Assembly (NCBI GenBank): GCA_010094045.1 | Contig: ML986627.1 | Span: forward strand, 179,186 to 243,185 | DNA: 64,000 nucleotides | From: Lojkania enalia | Lineage: Eukaryota > Ascomycota > Dothideomycetes > Pleosporales | Direction: 5' to 3' | In this document: positions 47,596-60,097 of the stretch, one piece after another | How positions within the stretch are numbered: the stretch's first letter is position 1 | How the letters are laid out: each line of letters starts with the position of its first letter | Made by a program: the position numbers and the translations under genes | The notes under the pieces: model-generated | Database searches by the model: none | Seen by the model: the letters and a program-made list of their open reading frames with translations, nothing else | Told to the model about the DNA's origin: nothing

Positions 47596-49159
47596 GGGAA
47601 TCCAGCTCGCGCCTCCGGCTCCACTGCAGCCTTCTGGGGGGAAGGATTGGGTTGGCGGTGGTGGTGCGGGAGAGCGAAACTATAAACAAGAAAGATTCAC
47701 ACGGCGAAAGACGGGGTTGCTGATAAGACAAGACACACGATGCACCGACCCGCGTCCTACACACCACACTCGACTGCTACACCGCTCTAGCCCGCCGTTT
47801 GCCCCCCGTCAGCCTGACAGATGGTGATCATGAGGGTGCATTGCACCGGCTCTCTTATCTCTTGCACCTTTTCCCCACGATTTGGACGATGGCGGCCGGC
47901 CAATGGGAGCGACTGGCCCTTGCACACTGCAGAGTGCGCATCCACATCCCTCGCGTTGGCGAGCAGCTAATGCAGCGAAGACGCACATGTGTGTCAGGGA
48001 AGCCTGTTGGGCCATGGCGATGAGGGCCGCTTGCAGCGCCAAATGCCACAGAAGTCGACGATGGGAACTGTGAGCTGCCAGGAGACGTCAGGTGCCGCGG
48101 CAGGCCGCGACTATCTCCGCCGAGCAATGCGTCGCTGGGTTGCAGTAGAAGTACACACTGTATAGGGATTCACATCTCGGCGTAGAACTGCACTCGCGCC
48201 CCTACTCGCACTATAGACATCATTACGCCGCGTCTGGTAGGGTGTGGTACTTCGCCCTAGGGTGGCGGTATGCCATGGGGCGATTGCTATGCCTCATTGC
48301 ATTTGTCGGTCTTGCCCCCTACCTATCTCGTCCTGCATAAGATGCAAGAACCATCTTCATGTCGATCCGATGGCGTTGCCCGCTGTGACACCTCACTGCT
48401 AACTTGGCTGCGTCGGAGATGGGAGCTAGCAATCGGGGGAGCGATTCAGCTACACCAGCACACACGCGCTCCCCTCTAGCCAATGCTCTTTATGCATGCG
48501 AAGATAGAAGAGGCCCCGGGATAGTCGAGATCCTCGGCAGGGGACGCCGCATTCAGTACTATATGCTCCAGCCCTCCCTGACGCGAAGCTTGAGTTCGCA
48601 GGACAATACCTGGTCAATTAAATAGCTAGCCAGTTTCTAGCAGCCACTGTCGTCTTCAGAGCCCTTTAGCTGTGCCCGTCGAGGATCGACGGCGCGTTGA
48701 AGCATGCCCGGACGTGGTCCTCCCCCGCCATTGGCCAGACTCAGCATGGGCAAAGTGCAAAAATAGATGGAGGACCTGAAATCCATCTGACGCTCACCGC
48801 TTCCCTCGCCTCCTCGACGAATCATAGCAGCAGGTTATATGTCCCGCCCGACTGCTGGCCACTTGATACTCATGAACAATTTTTGAATGGCTCGGGCGTG
48901 GGTAAACCGTGGTAGCGCTACCAAGGTATGATCCAGAGCCCCTCGCTATCCAATGGGTGCGGCATCGGCGTACGCAGGCCCAGCCCTGGGGGCCCCGCAT
49001 TAGCGCGTCACTAGGTTGTCAATTTTCGCTGCTCCCAGCTATTTCCGCCGAAACTTTTTGCAGCCGCTGATATTTCTCTAATATACCTCAGCAATTGCCT
49101 GACGGCCAGTATTCTGAAGGCTCGCGAAGCCCACGAGGTCCTTCTTTGTCACTTTCGTC
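47596..49159. promoter_or_regulatory. Divergent promoter region between the channel gene and pyrABCN
   Basis: A 1.56 kb region between two outward-reading genes. It is GC-richer than other intergenic DNA here. Overlapping short frames on both strands are not protein-like. Confidence 0.5.
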
Positions 49160-52100
49160 ATGGCCCAACCCGATTCAGACAGCCCCAACATGGCCCTCGA
49201 ACTCCAGGATGGTTACGTATGCTTCGGCCAGAGCTTCGGCGCTGACAAGAGCATTGCGGGCGAGCTGGTCTTCCAGACAGGAATGGTGGGCTATCCTGAG
49301 TCCATAACCGACCCTTCATACCGGGGGCAAATCCTCGTCATAACCTTTCCCCTCGTCGGCAACTATGGCGTGCCCTCGAGAGACGAGATGGATAGCCTGC
49401 TCAAGGACCTGCCGGCCTACTTCGAGGCGAAAGAAATCCACATCGCAGCCTTGGTCGTGGCCTCCTATTCTGGCGAGAAATACTCGCATCATCTGGCCAC
49501 CTCCTCGCTGGGCACATGGCTGAAAGAGCAGGGAGTACCTGCCATTTCCGGAGTGGATACGCGTGCTCTCACAAAACGCATTCGAGAAGAGGGGAGCATG
49601 CTTGGCAAACTGCTTAGGAGGACGTCGTCAGCCGGCATGGCTCTCTCCCTTGCCCTCACTAACGGTGTCGTGGACACCAGTGCATTGACTAACGGATATG
49701 CTGCAGGCTGGAGAGATGGCTTCGAAGAGGTGCAATGGGTGGACCCTAACACGAAGAATCTTGTGGCCGAAGGTAGACCGTCTAGTCTCTCTTCTGATAC
49801 AACCAGCTAAATCGGTCCCAGTGTCGATCAAAACGCCAAAGATCTACTCGCCGGATCCTGCAACTGCCCTCAAGCACCCCTCTGGTCGTCCTGTTCGAGT
49901 CGTATGCGTCGATGTCGGCCTCAAGTATAACCAGCTGCGATGTCTAGTAAGAAGGGGAGTCGAAGTCCAGGTCGTGCCCTGGGACTATGATTTCCCAAAA
50001 CTGGCAGGCGAACAGTACGACGGCCTCTTCATTTCCAACGGCCCCGGTGACCCAGCGATGATGGAGGATACCGTGAGGCAGATCAAAGCGGCAATGGATG
50101 AGGCTAGGACACCCATCTTTGGTATCTGTCTCGGACACCAATTGCTAGCGAGGGCAGCAGGCGCCGAAACACTGAAAATGAAGTTCGGTAACCGTGGCCA
50201 CAACATACCCTGCACGAATATGATCTCGGGCCGATGCCATATCACATCTCAGAATCACGGTTATGCAGTGGACTCCAAGACCCTCCCGCAAGGATGGGAA
50301 GAACTGTTTGTGAATGCTAATGATGGTAGTAATGAGGGCATCCGACACACCGGGCGACCGTACTTCAGTGTTCAGTTCCACCCGGAGCACACTCCCGGTC
50401 CGCGTGACACCGAATATCTTTTCGACGTTTTCATCAGCACAATTCAGCGATCAATTGGCTCACCTGATACGCTTTCGAAACCGGTCGAATTCCCTGGCGG
50501 GCCTGCCGGGGAGAATAAGAAACTGGCACCCAGGGTGAATGTCAAAAAAGTCCTCGTACTAGGCAGTGGAGGCTTGAGCATCGGACAGGCAGGAGAATTC
50601 GACTATTCCGGGAGTCAAGCAATCAAGGCTCTAAAAGAAGAAGGGATTTATACTATTCTTATAAATCCCAACATCGCCACTATCCAGACGTCGAAGGGTC
50701 TCGCCGATAAGGTTTATTTCCTGCCTGTCACCGCCGAGTTTGTTCGTAAAGTCGTCCAAAAGGAGCGACCTGACGGTATTTATGTCACCTTCGGAGGTCA
50801 AACCGCTCTTCAAGTTGGGATCCAGCTTAAAGACGAGTTCAAGGGACTGGGTGTTAAGGTCTTAGGTACACCTATAGACACCATAATCACTACCGAAGAT
50901 CGAGAACTATTCGCTCGCAGTATGGAGTCCATTGGTGAGAAATGTGCTAAGTCTGCTTCCGCAAGCTCGGTCGATGAGGCTATGCGCGTTGTTCAAGATA
51001 TCGGCTTCCCGGTCATTGTCCGCGCAGCTTATGCTTTAGGTGGGCTCGGGAGCGGCTTCGCTGAGAATGAACAGCAGTTGCTAGACCTTTGCAATAAAGC
51101 ATTTGCGGCCAGTCCTCAAGTGTTGATCGAACGCAGTATGAAGGGCTGGAAAGAAATCGAATATGAAGTCGTACGGGACGCCCGTGATAACTGCATCACT
51201 GTTTGCAATATGGAGAACTTCGACCCCCTCGGCATCCATACCGGAGACTCTATTGTCGTCGCGCCATCGCAGACACTGTCTGACGAAGATTACAACATGC
51301 TTCGGACAACCGCTGTTAACGTTATTCGGCATCTTGGCGTTGTCGGAGAGTGTAATATCCAGTATGCCTTGAACCCTTTTTCCCGGGAATACTGCATTAT
51401 CGAAGTGAACGCGCGTCTCTCTCGATCATCGGCACTGGCGTCCAAAGCGACCGGGTATCCCCTAGCTTTTGTTGCTGCGAAGCTCGGTTTAGGTATTCCT
51501 TTGAACGAGATCTCCAATTCCGTCACCCGAGTAACATGTGCTTGTTTCGAGCCGTCGCTTGATTACGTCGTCGTCAAGATTCCACGATGGGACTTGAAGA
51601 AGTTCCTTCGTGTCTCCACGTTGCTAGGCTCTTCGATGAAGAGTGTTGGAGAGGTTATGAGTATTGGCAGGACTTTTGAAGAAGCTATTCAAAAGGCTAT
51701 TCGAGCTATTGACCCCCACAATCTCGGTTTCAATGAGACTCCGGCTTTAATGAAGATTGACCAAGAGCTCCAAACACCCTCTGATCAGCGACTCTTCGCT
51801 ATCGCAAACGCCATGAAAGCGGGATATACCGTCGACAAAATCTGGGAGATGACAAAAATCGATAAGTGGTTCTTGAGTCGGCTCAAGGGGCTGAGTGATT
51901 TTGAGAAGAACATGGAGACGTATAACACGTTGAGCATCACGAAGCCGCTAATCCGACGCTCGAAAGAACTTGGATACTCCGATCGCCAACTTGCCAAGTT
52001 CTGGGATTCTAATGAACTTGCCGTACGTCGCACACGAGTCGATGCAGGAATTACCCCTATCGTTAAGCAGATCGATACCGTTGCCGCAGAATTTCCCGCC

Positions 52101-54794
52101 GTGACGAATTACCTTTACTTGACATATAATGGCATAGAGCACGACATCGATTTTAATGATCGAGGCGTGATGGTCCTCGGTTCTGGCGTGTATAGAATCG
52201 GCTCGTCTGTTGAATTTGACTGGTGCTCTGTTCGCGCGATTCGAACATTGCGTGAACAAGGTTTCAAAACGGTCATGGTCAATTACAACCCCGAGACCGT
52301 CAGTACCGATTACGACGAGGCGGACCGCCTCTATTTTGAAGTCATTAGTCTAGAGACCGTTTTGGACATCTACACAATGGAGAATTCTAGTGGCGTTATC
52401 ATCTCCATGGGCGGCCAGACGCCAAACAACATTGCTCTGCCTCTACATCGTATGAATGTCAAAATCCTTGGTACTTCACCCGAGATGATCGACACCGCAG
52501 AGAACCGATACAAGTTCTCGCGCATGCTGGACCGAATCTCCGTCGACCAACCCGCATGGAAAGAACTCACCAGCATCGAAGAGGCAACTGAATTCTGCGA
52601 TAGGGTTTCTTACCCCGTTCTGGTGCGCCCATCGTACGTTCTATCGGGAGCGGCTATGAATACCGTTTATTCGCAACATGATTTGGCTAGCTACCTGGAA
52701 CAGGCAGCCAAGGTCTCTCCGGAACACCCAGTCGTGATCACGAAGTACATTGAGAACGCCAAGGAGATCGAGATGGATGCTGTTGCGCGAAACGGGAATA
52801 TGATTGGTCATTTCGTTTCGGAGCATGTTGAGAATGCCGGGGTCCATTCCGGAGACGCAACGCTGATCCTACCACCACAGGATTTAGACGCCGAGACGGT
52901 CCGACGTATCGAGGATGCGACTCGCAAGATTGGCAACGCTTTGAACGTGACTGGTCCTTTCAACATCCAATTTATTGCCAAGGACAACGAAATCAAAGTC
53001 ATCGAGTGCAATGTTCGAGCCTCTAGGTCTTTCCCATTTGTCTCCAAAGTCATGGGCGTAGATCTTATTGAGATGGCTACCAAGGCCATGGCCGGTCTAC
53101 CGGTCCAGGAATATCCTGAAATCAACATTCCTCCGGACTATGTCGGCGTCAAAGTTCCCCAGTTTTCGTTCTCTCGACTATCTGGTGCGGATCCCATCAC
53201 TGGCGTGGAAATGGCATCCACTGGTGAAGTAGCCTGCTTCGGTCGAACCAAATACGAGGCCTACATTAAGGCACTTATCTCGACCGGCTTCAAGCTCCCG
53301 AAGAAGAACATTCTCCTATCTATTGGCTCGTTCAAGGATAAGCTTGAAATGCTACCTTCAATCGAACGGCTCCACAAGATGGGCTTCAATCTGTTTGCTA
53401 CTGCGGGAACGGCAGATTACATTCAGGAGCACGGCATCCCAGTCAAGTTCGTCGAAGTCCTTGCAAGTGGCGAGTCTGATGAACAAAAGCCTGAATACTC
53501 ACTTACTCATGCTCTGTCCAACAACTTGATCCATTTGTACATCAACCTTCCGTCTAGCAACCGCTTCCGAAGACCGGCAAACTACATGAGCAGAGGATAC
53601 CGAACTAGGCGTATGGCCGTCGACTACCAGGTACCCTTAGTCACTAACGTCAAAAACGCCAAATTGTTGGTTGAAGCTCTTGTTCGCCAATATGACCTCG
53701 AAGTCACTAAGGTTGATTTCCAAGAATTTGTTCCTGCTCCAGGCGCTCAGGGCGAGCCAACTGATCTGCAACTGTCAAGGCTCAATGGTTCGCTGTCCTT
53801 GGCACAATTGCTTGCCAGGTCGCCGTTCAAGAGGAAGCATGTCCTCTCCGTTAAGCAGTTCACTCGTGCTGACCTCCACTTGTTATTCACTATTGCCCAG
53901 GAGATGCGGCTTGGTACCCAACGCCACGGTTGCCTCGATATCCTCAAGGGCCGAGTGTTGTGCACAATGTTCTTCGAACCCTCAACCCGCACATCTGCTT
54001 CCTTCGACGCGGCTATGAAGCGCCTGGGCGGTCAAGTGGTAGTCGTCAATGAAACTGTATCTTCGACCCAGAAGGGCGAGTCCATCGCCGACAGCGTCCG
54101 CACACTCGGCTGCTATGGCGATGCCATCGTCCTCCGTCATCCATCCGAAGAATCAGCTGAAATCGCGGCGAAATGCTCCGATGTTCCAGTTATCAATGCT
54201 GGCAACGGTAGTCGCGAGCACCCAACTCAGGCTCTTCTAGACATCTTCACTATACGAGAAGAGTTGGGTACCGTCAATGGTCTCACCATCACCTTCGTCG
54301 GTGACCTTAAGTATGGCCGGACGGTTCATTCTCTTTGCGAGCTTCTTAAACACTACGATGTCACTATTAACTTGGTCTCTCCCGAGACCTTGGCTGTTCC
54401 CGACTCCGTTCGCGACGCCCTGAAATCACGTGGCCAGCTTTCAGTCATCTCGAACGATCTAACTCCTGAGATTGTAGCCATTTCCGATGTCTTGTACTGT
54501 ACTCGCGTTCAAAAGGAACGATTCCCCGACCTCGCACACTACGAGAGAGTCAAAGATTCGTTCATTGTGGATAATAGGGTCATGAAAAATGCGAAGGCCA
54601 ACATGGTGGTTTTGCATCCTCTTCCGAGGAACAATGAAATCCATGAGGAGGTGGACTATGATCCAAGGGCTGCATACTTTAGACAGGTGAGTACATTCTA
54701 TATGCTGAATGAGACATATTGCTGATAATGATTGTAGATGAGATACGGACTGTACACCCGCATGGCGTTGTTGGCCATGGTCATGGCTTCTTAA
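49160..54794 (+). CDS. pyrABCN: Multifunctional pyrimidine enzyme: glutamine amidotransferase, carbamoyl-phosphate synthase and aspartate carbamoyltransferase, lacking the DHO-like domain
   Basis: Three exons 49160-49772, 49822-54686, 54738-54794; introns 49 and 51 bp; 1,844 residues. Domains: amidotransferase about 1-420 (nucleophile Cys in [19 protein letters not shown]), two CPSase ATP-grasp halves about 440-1370 ([34 protein letters not shown]), methylglyoxal-synthase-like regulatory domain about 1370-1505 ([11 protein letters not shown], site of UTP feedback in the family), and ATCase about 1520-1844 (carbamoyl-phosphate loop [22 protein letters not shown]). It makes carbamoyl phosphate from glutamine and bicarbonate and joins it to aspartate, the first two steps of UMP synthesis. 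Yeast Ura2 (2,214 residues) and Aspergillus orthologues carry a silent dihydroorotase-like domain between the regulatory domain and ATCase. Here EVTKVDFQ is followed within 30 residues by ATCase sequence, so that domain is missing. Confidence 0.97.
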
Positions 54795-55438
54795 ATCAGT
54801 ATTCATAAGCATGCATATCCTTCGATATATCTCGGTGTTGCATGATCTTTTCCGATTTACTAGAATGGCAAATCATTTCTTGTTGTCTTCTCGGAGTTTC
54901 GGCATCATGGATTGAACTATCTTGAAAAGCACCAAAAGCCTATTCTCTCCGCATCCTTTTTTTTTTGGTTAGATTATTCACTATCTCATGTAGACTTCGG
55001 TCACCTTGCCATATAGTATGAAAAGCATTTAGACGGAGTCGTGGGTGGCAATTCTTCTAGTTTTGGAAATATGCTCATAAAATTTATGTTCTTGGTTTGG
55101 GGGAAGCTATTTCAAATTTTCTTTAAGTGCACTTCACGTCTGAAGGGACAGTGGGAGGCTATTTTGGGCTTTCCCCGGGTGGGTTTTGCTTTTTTGGGCG
55201 TCTTCTGCGGTGTGCATGCGGCTTGGGAAACTAGAACAGGGATTTTTTGCATTAGGGGGCATACGGAGTGTTGAGAAGTGTTTTTTTTTTTTTTTTTTTT
55301 TTTTTTGCATTTGGCGGTGTACAGGTATGAATGGCATATGCATTAAAAGGGGTACTCGTAATCCAAACGCCGAAGTTTTTCGCTAGACCAATTGGTATTG
55401 TATAAATAAAATTCAACTTCCGATTTGGGTTCCGATGA
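54795..55438. other. Intergenic between two converging genes, with poly(T) tract
   Basis: 644 bp between the pyrABCN stop and the SNARE stop. A run of 25 T lies at 55282-55306. The short frames that cross it are not protein-like. Confidence 0.5.
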
Positions 55439-56285
55439 TCAGTGGCGTAAGCACCGGGACCAGCCTACATACACATTATTAACGAGTCGCAGTTTAGAGA
55501 TATAGACGGGAAAAATGAGACTTACCAGGCAATCCACATCCAAATCCAACAAACAGGTATATCAAGAAAATGACGACGAACACCAGCAGCACCATCAACT
55601 TTACGTTCTTCCACCACATGCGCCTCCGAAGGCCTCTACTCCGGACCCTAAAGTCCCGCGCGTTGTTTCCTAGTCTATCGGTCTTGTCTACTAATAGATC
55701 AATGCGCTCTCCACGCTCAAGGACTCTCTCAATATTCTCTGTCATTATGCCTCGCACCTCATCGATTTCCTGCTGCGCGGTGCGGAGCGCGTCCTGCTGA
55801 CCAGCCTGTGTAGCGCCCTGCTCATACATGAGCTTCTTCAACTGCCCATTAAAGCTCGCACAACCATAACTGGGTAGGCTCGCAAAATCGGTGCCCTCAT
55901 ACTCCCTCTCAAACCTATCCTTCAGGTTTGCGAGGAAGCCGAAGGGGATGCGGCGGCCGAAGTCCTTGGGCGAGATGACGAGAAAGGTGAGGCCAGCATC
56001 GCGGAAGATGTTGATGTAGTAGTTATCGTGGATGAAGGTTTGGTGAGCGTCCTTTGCGCGGTCGATTTTGGGGAGGATGAGCGAGGGGATGCTGGATGTG
56101 CCGCTGGCGGCAGAGGAGGAGTGTTCGGAAAGGATGGTAGTGTTATGTGCTATGCATGCGCTGTTGTGCGGTTAGTTGTCGCGGTTCTTTTATAGGGTGT
56201 AGAGGGGGAGGTGAGATAGTGTATAGATGGTCTGGGAAGGGAATACGGACTAGAGCAGTGGCGTAGCGGTGGATGAGGATGCCAT
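55439..56285 (-). CDS. nyv1: Longin-domain R-SNARE (VAMP7/Nyv1-like)
   Basis: Three exons 56285-56251, 56160-55526, 55464-55439; introns 90 and 61 bp; 231 residues. Intron 1 starts with an unusual GTCCGT donor but phase TA+C gives a smooth MASSSTATPLLYACIAHNTT. Residues 1-130 form a longin domain (FIHDNYYINIFRDAGLTFLV, FGFLANLKDRFE). The SNARE helix follows, with the central arginine in NIERVLERGERIDLLVDKT, then WWKN and a C-terminal membrane anchor (VKLMVLLVFVVIFLIYLFVG). The last eight codons come from exon 3 (CGLPGWSRCLRH). If intron 2 were retained the tail would end KSHFSRLYL instead. It acts in membrane fusion at endosomes or the vacuole. It is head to head with POP5, 356 bp apart. Confidence 0.9.
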
Positions 56286-56641
56286 GGTGGGAATTGGCGC
56301 GGGGAACGGGGATTGTTGCGAAGCAGGCTATTAGTGGTGTGCACTGCTGCTATGTGCGAAGGCCTCGCCAACTTGAGCCTGGGTGGGGAGTGCAGTGGTG
56401 AATGGTGAATGGTGAATGCCGGTAGGGATTGCTGTGGTGTGGTGTTGTGTGTGAGAGGGTTGAGGAGGAACTTGGAGGGCCCGGAAACGTCACCTTGCGG
56501 CTTAGTTCCTAATCAGGTTAGCCTGGTTTCTAAGCCGCGGCTCGCGTAGGGCTAATCGAAGAGTCGCGTTGGGAATTTCAGTTGGACCCTGCAATTCGCG
56601 AATTGTCAATCCTAAAGCAGCCATTGAATAAATTCGACGAC
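56286..56641. promoter_or_regulatory. Short divergent promoter between R-SNARE and POP5
   Basis: 356 bp between two outward-reading start codons. It contains a TGGTGAATGGTGAATG micro-repeat near 56396-56416. Confidence 0.5.
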
Positions 56642-57270
56642 ATGGTTAGAGTAAAGAATCGATACCTGACTGTCAATCTCCTCTACCCTGCGGCATCGCC
56701 TTCTAAATCCACAGAAGCCCTCCCCGAGCTCCTCCACATCCATCAGCCCACTCCAGATGAATTCGGCCCAGGAAAGTTGATCCATGCCGTACGAGAAGGC
56801 GTTGGAGAACTATTCGGTGACTATGGAATGGGTATGGTGAATACGAGCTTGAAAGGTATTTACCATCCCTCTAGTCCTGTGGTTTCAAATGTTCACAGAT
56901 CTTCCGTCTAGTTGTTTATCACTCCACCGCAACCTCAACCTCGATTGTCCGGTGTCCGCAAGCCCATTACCAGATGGTCTGGGCCGCTCTTACGTTCATG
57001 ACCAAGCTTCCCAAACCCATTGGTATACCGGTCGTGGTACGAGTTGTTCGTGTTTCGGGCACAATCAAAAAAGCGGAAGAAGAGGTTATAAGAAGGGCAA
57101 GGGATATTATTGTGCGGGCAAAGATGGCAGAGCAGGGCATCGCGGAGGGCGAAAGTATGAGGGAGATCGTGAAGGCGGTTGAGAGGGGGGCTGGAAAGCA
57201 AAAGGAGAGGGAAGTTTTAGCGCAGATGGGTATGGATGAAGAGGGGACTTCGGATGCGATGAGCGAGTAA
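56642..57270 (+). CDS. pop5: Ribonuclease P/MRP protein subunit POP5
   Basis: Two exons 56642-56855 and 56912-57270; 56 bp intron, phase G+TT; 190 residues. Start chosen at MVRVKNRYLTVNLLYP, the conserved Pop5 N-terminus. The chain continues HAVREGVGELFGDYGMGMVN, then across the intron VVYHSTATSTSIVRCPQAHY and WAALTFMTKL, matching the Pop5/Rpp14 fold that binds tRNA-processing RNase P RNA and MRP RNA in the nucleus. The C-terminal 80 residues are a charged helical tail (KKAEEEVIRRARDIIV) normal for fungal forms. Confidence 0.95.
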
Positions 57271-57747
57271 AGAGGATAGCGAGGCTTGAATATTCTTTTG
57301 AAAACCAAAGAAGATACACACATCCTATTTACCTAAGATACGGGGTGGATCTTTTGATTGGCGCCAAGAAGTATTGTCGGAACAACACCCTTTGAACCCT
57401 ACAAGCATTGCTAACATTAAACAGACTCCAACCATCTACCGGCCAAGTTCTCACACCCTAAAGATCTTTCAATAGTTTCAGTCGACGAAAACTATCATAC
57501 GAGCTGAGGTGTTTATCTCGAATCTACCCCACAAACAGCCCATTGTGTGCCTCCTTTATTCACCGTACAAAGAAAAGCCCACGAACCATCCCGCCGCCAC
57601 TCCCGCCTTACACCTCAAAAATGAAACAACCCCCAAGCAATATGCAGCATCATCTCCAGGACACAAACCACATTCCACTTCACCTCTTGCATCCGAACCC
57701 GCCACCCGCCTCGAGTATCCAAGGACAGGCAAGCCCTCCTAAAGAGA
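57271..57747. other. Intergenic or leader of the following gene
   Basis: About 480 bp. Two overlapping plus-strand frames are open here (57,509-57,742 and 57,543-57,932) but are proline-rich and low-complexity; they may belong to a 5' leader or to an alternative N-terminus of the next gene. Confidence 0.4.
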
Positions 57748-58491
57748 ATGAGCGGCTCGACAGCCCCATACCTTGCAGGAGCCCTGAGTCTGAAGGTGCA
57801 GTGGGCACTTGTCCAAAGATTTCTCGACGAAATACCACTATCGGAGACGCACGCACTAAGCAAGAACTGGATATCCACATTAGAGAAGAACATCTTAGTC
57901 ACCGCCCTCGTGAAGAAGCGCTCGGAGCTTGAACTCCTCCGAAGTGAAGCCGAACACGCCGAAATAACTTCAGAGTGCGAGATTGAGTTTCCAAGCTACG
58001 ACGTTGCGTTTCGGAATTCAAATAATGAGATGACCGGCGAGCAGATATCTAGCGCTTCTGAGGGTAGAAATAGGAACGCGTTGCATGTAGACGTATCTAG
58101 GACACACAAAGGTGTAGAGGGTTTTCCAATCCTAGCACATCGCTCCCTTATATCCCCGCTCTCTCCGACGTTCGGACCACGGCGCGGCGCGCTTTTGACA
58201 GGGACTGTTAACCGCCGCCGTTCCATACCTCACTCACCTATCCACAATCTTCGAAATGGTAATAACATTGAGACGAAGAGCCTGGTCTTGAGAGATTGGG
58301 AAAAAAGAGTTCTGTGGGAGTCTGCTTGGATTCATATTGAGGAGCATTTGGAGGAGTATGCGGGAAGATTTGGCGTGATAGACGAAGGGAGAGAGAAGGA
58401 GAATGTCTGGGAGGAGCTCGTTGGGTTAAGGGTAGAGGGCAGTAAGCTTATAAAAGGGATCAGGAGTGAACGGGAGGATGTCAGAGGCTAG
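57748..58491 (+). CDS. Uncharacterised 247-residue fungal protein
   Basis: Intronless frame. The N-terminal part is helical (LKVQWALVQRFLDEIPL, WISTLEKNILVTALVKKRSE) with a likely coiled coil at residues 45-75, followed by a polar Ser/Asn/Arg-rich middle and another helical segment near the C-terminus (LRDWEKRVLWESAWIHIEEH). No domain recognised; no signal peptide or membrane helix. It lies between POP5 and BUB3 in a compact housekeeping block, converging on BUB3 with 185 bp between the stops. The start is uncertain because an overlapping frame is open upstream. Confidence 0.65.
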   Translation: MSGSTAPYLAGALSLKVQWALVQRFLDEIPLSETHALSKNWISTLEKNILVTALVKKRSELELLRSEAEHAEITSECEIEFPSYDVAFRNSNNEMTGEQISSASEGRNRNALHVDVSRTHKGVEGFPILAHRSLISPLSPTFGPRRGALLTGTVNRRRSIPHSPIHNLRNGNNIETKSLVLRDWEKRVLWESAWIHIEEHLEEYAGRFGVIDEGREKENVWEELVGLRVEGSKLIKGIRSEREDVRG

Positions 58492-58676
58492 AAGTTCAAT
58501 CCAACACATTCCAGTGCGCTTAGGAAATAGATCTTTATAGTTATTTCAATCCCAGTATATTTCCGAGCTTCCTATTTAGATATCGATTCCCGAGTGTTGG
58601 CTCGAAAAGATTGGCAGCATTTGCCCACCTGCTTACTATACACGCCCAAACGCCATTGTCCTTTCCAGCCGGTCTC

Positions 58677-59922
58677 TCATTTCTTCTTTCCCATGGCCTC
58701 GGTCTCGCCCAATTCCCTAACGAAGACCTTGATGACCCCGTCTGGTAGCTCTTCCATTCCGTTCTCAAAGCCAGGGCTTACAGCAACGGCCATGAACTTG
58801 CCATCCTCACTAAAAGTGATGCTTGCCACACTCGCCGGGAACTTCTGATACTGCCTAATCCTCCTCTTGGCAACCCCATCCCACAATGCTACAACGCCAT
58901 CACCCCCTCCACTCGCAAAGGTGCCGTGAACGGGATGAAAAGCCAGCGCGTGAACCGGGTAAACTATATCCTGCCCGTCGACCGCTTGTCGGTGGCATTT
59001 AAATGCGTACTTCCGTGCCTGCGATTCGTCGCTCGGGTCAAACCATTCCACCGCCACGCGTCCTTCAATCGAAGAACTCGCGTACCCGGCATCATTCGGC
59101 ATGCATGCGACAGCCCTCGTCATATACTTCATACTGCTCTCCCTCCTCTGCCAGGGCTCCACATCGACAACTCCGCCTTCCGTCGACACCTTCGCTAAGG
59201 AATCGAGTTCGTAGATATGCAATGCGCGCGATGCCATCGCTACAACGAGCTTTGTAGGAGAAACGGAGAGCGAAAATGGCTTCGATGGGAGCGGGACGGT
59301 GGTGTACGTGTCTGGGTTTTCGATGTCCGAAAGCGAGTGCAGGTGGAGCGTTGAGTCCCAGGAAGCGGAGATAAGGAGGCTGTGTGGCCGCGAGAAGATA
59401 ACGTTTCGAACGCCTTTTTCGTGCATGGACATTGTTGACATTGCGCCAGTTTCGAGGTCAATTCTATGCATATCAGGATGACGTCGTTTAAAGAGATAAC
59501 TATGTTATTGAGGGTAGCTATTACCGCCGCACGATCCAGTCCAGACCGCAGCTGAATGCCTCGTTGTCATCGCGACCGAAACATACATCGAGCACGGCTT
59601 GGGGGTGTTCGTATTTCTGGAGTAGTTTGCCGCCAGGCTCAGCGTGGGTGTCGTAGAGGTAGACGTTTCTATCCCAAGAGGAGACGAGAAGCCGAGTTGA
59701 AGAGTTGGGAGCGAACTTCACGGCGGATATGGCATCCGTCGGGTTCTGTGCAAGCTCGAATTGGCCTGGTTTTTATTTTCTTTTAGCTTTGTCTCCAGGG
59801 TTGATTGCCTGCATGGAGCTTCGGTTTCGAGTAAATGTAGCTATAAATGCTTTGTGATGTCTCCCGACGTGCACTTAAGGAGAATATACCAGGCGCACTG
59901 GATGGCTGCACTTACTTGACAT
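58677..59922 (-). CDS. bub3: Mitotic checkpoint WD40 protein BUB3
   Basis: Three exons 59922-59916, 59765-59525, 59463-58677; introns 150 and 61 bp; 344 residues. Exon 1 is only seven bases (ATG TCA A) and splices to give MSSQFELAQNPTDAISAVKF, the conserved Bub3 start. WD40 blades are visible: LLVSSWDRNVYLYD, DVCFGRDDNEAFSCGLDW, LLISASWDSTLHLHSL, and the Bub3-specific EGRVAVEWFDPS and KYAFKCHR that bind GLEBS motifs of Bub1/BubR1. AFHPVHGTFASGGGDGVVALWD is a further blade. Bub3 sits at unattached kinetochores and supports the spindle checkpoint. It is divergent from GPN2, 175 bp apart. Confidence 0.96.
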
Positions 59923-60097
59923 TTTGTGATGTGAACGTTGCCCGGTGTAGATGCGGGTGCGGTAGTGGAGGAGGGACAGCTCGAGATAGAGCTCCATAAA
60001 ATAAATAGACGGCGAATCGTTTATCCGTCCCGCGCCCCTCTAACACTTCCCTGTTCACCCCCACTCCGCCGCAACCTATCTGCTTCAAAGACACAAT

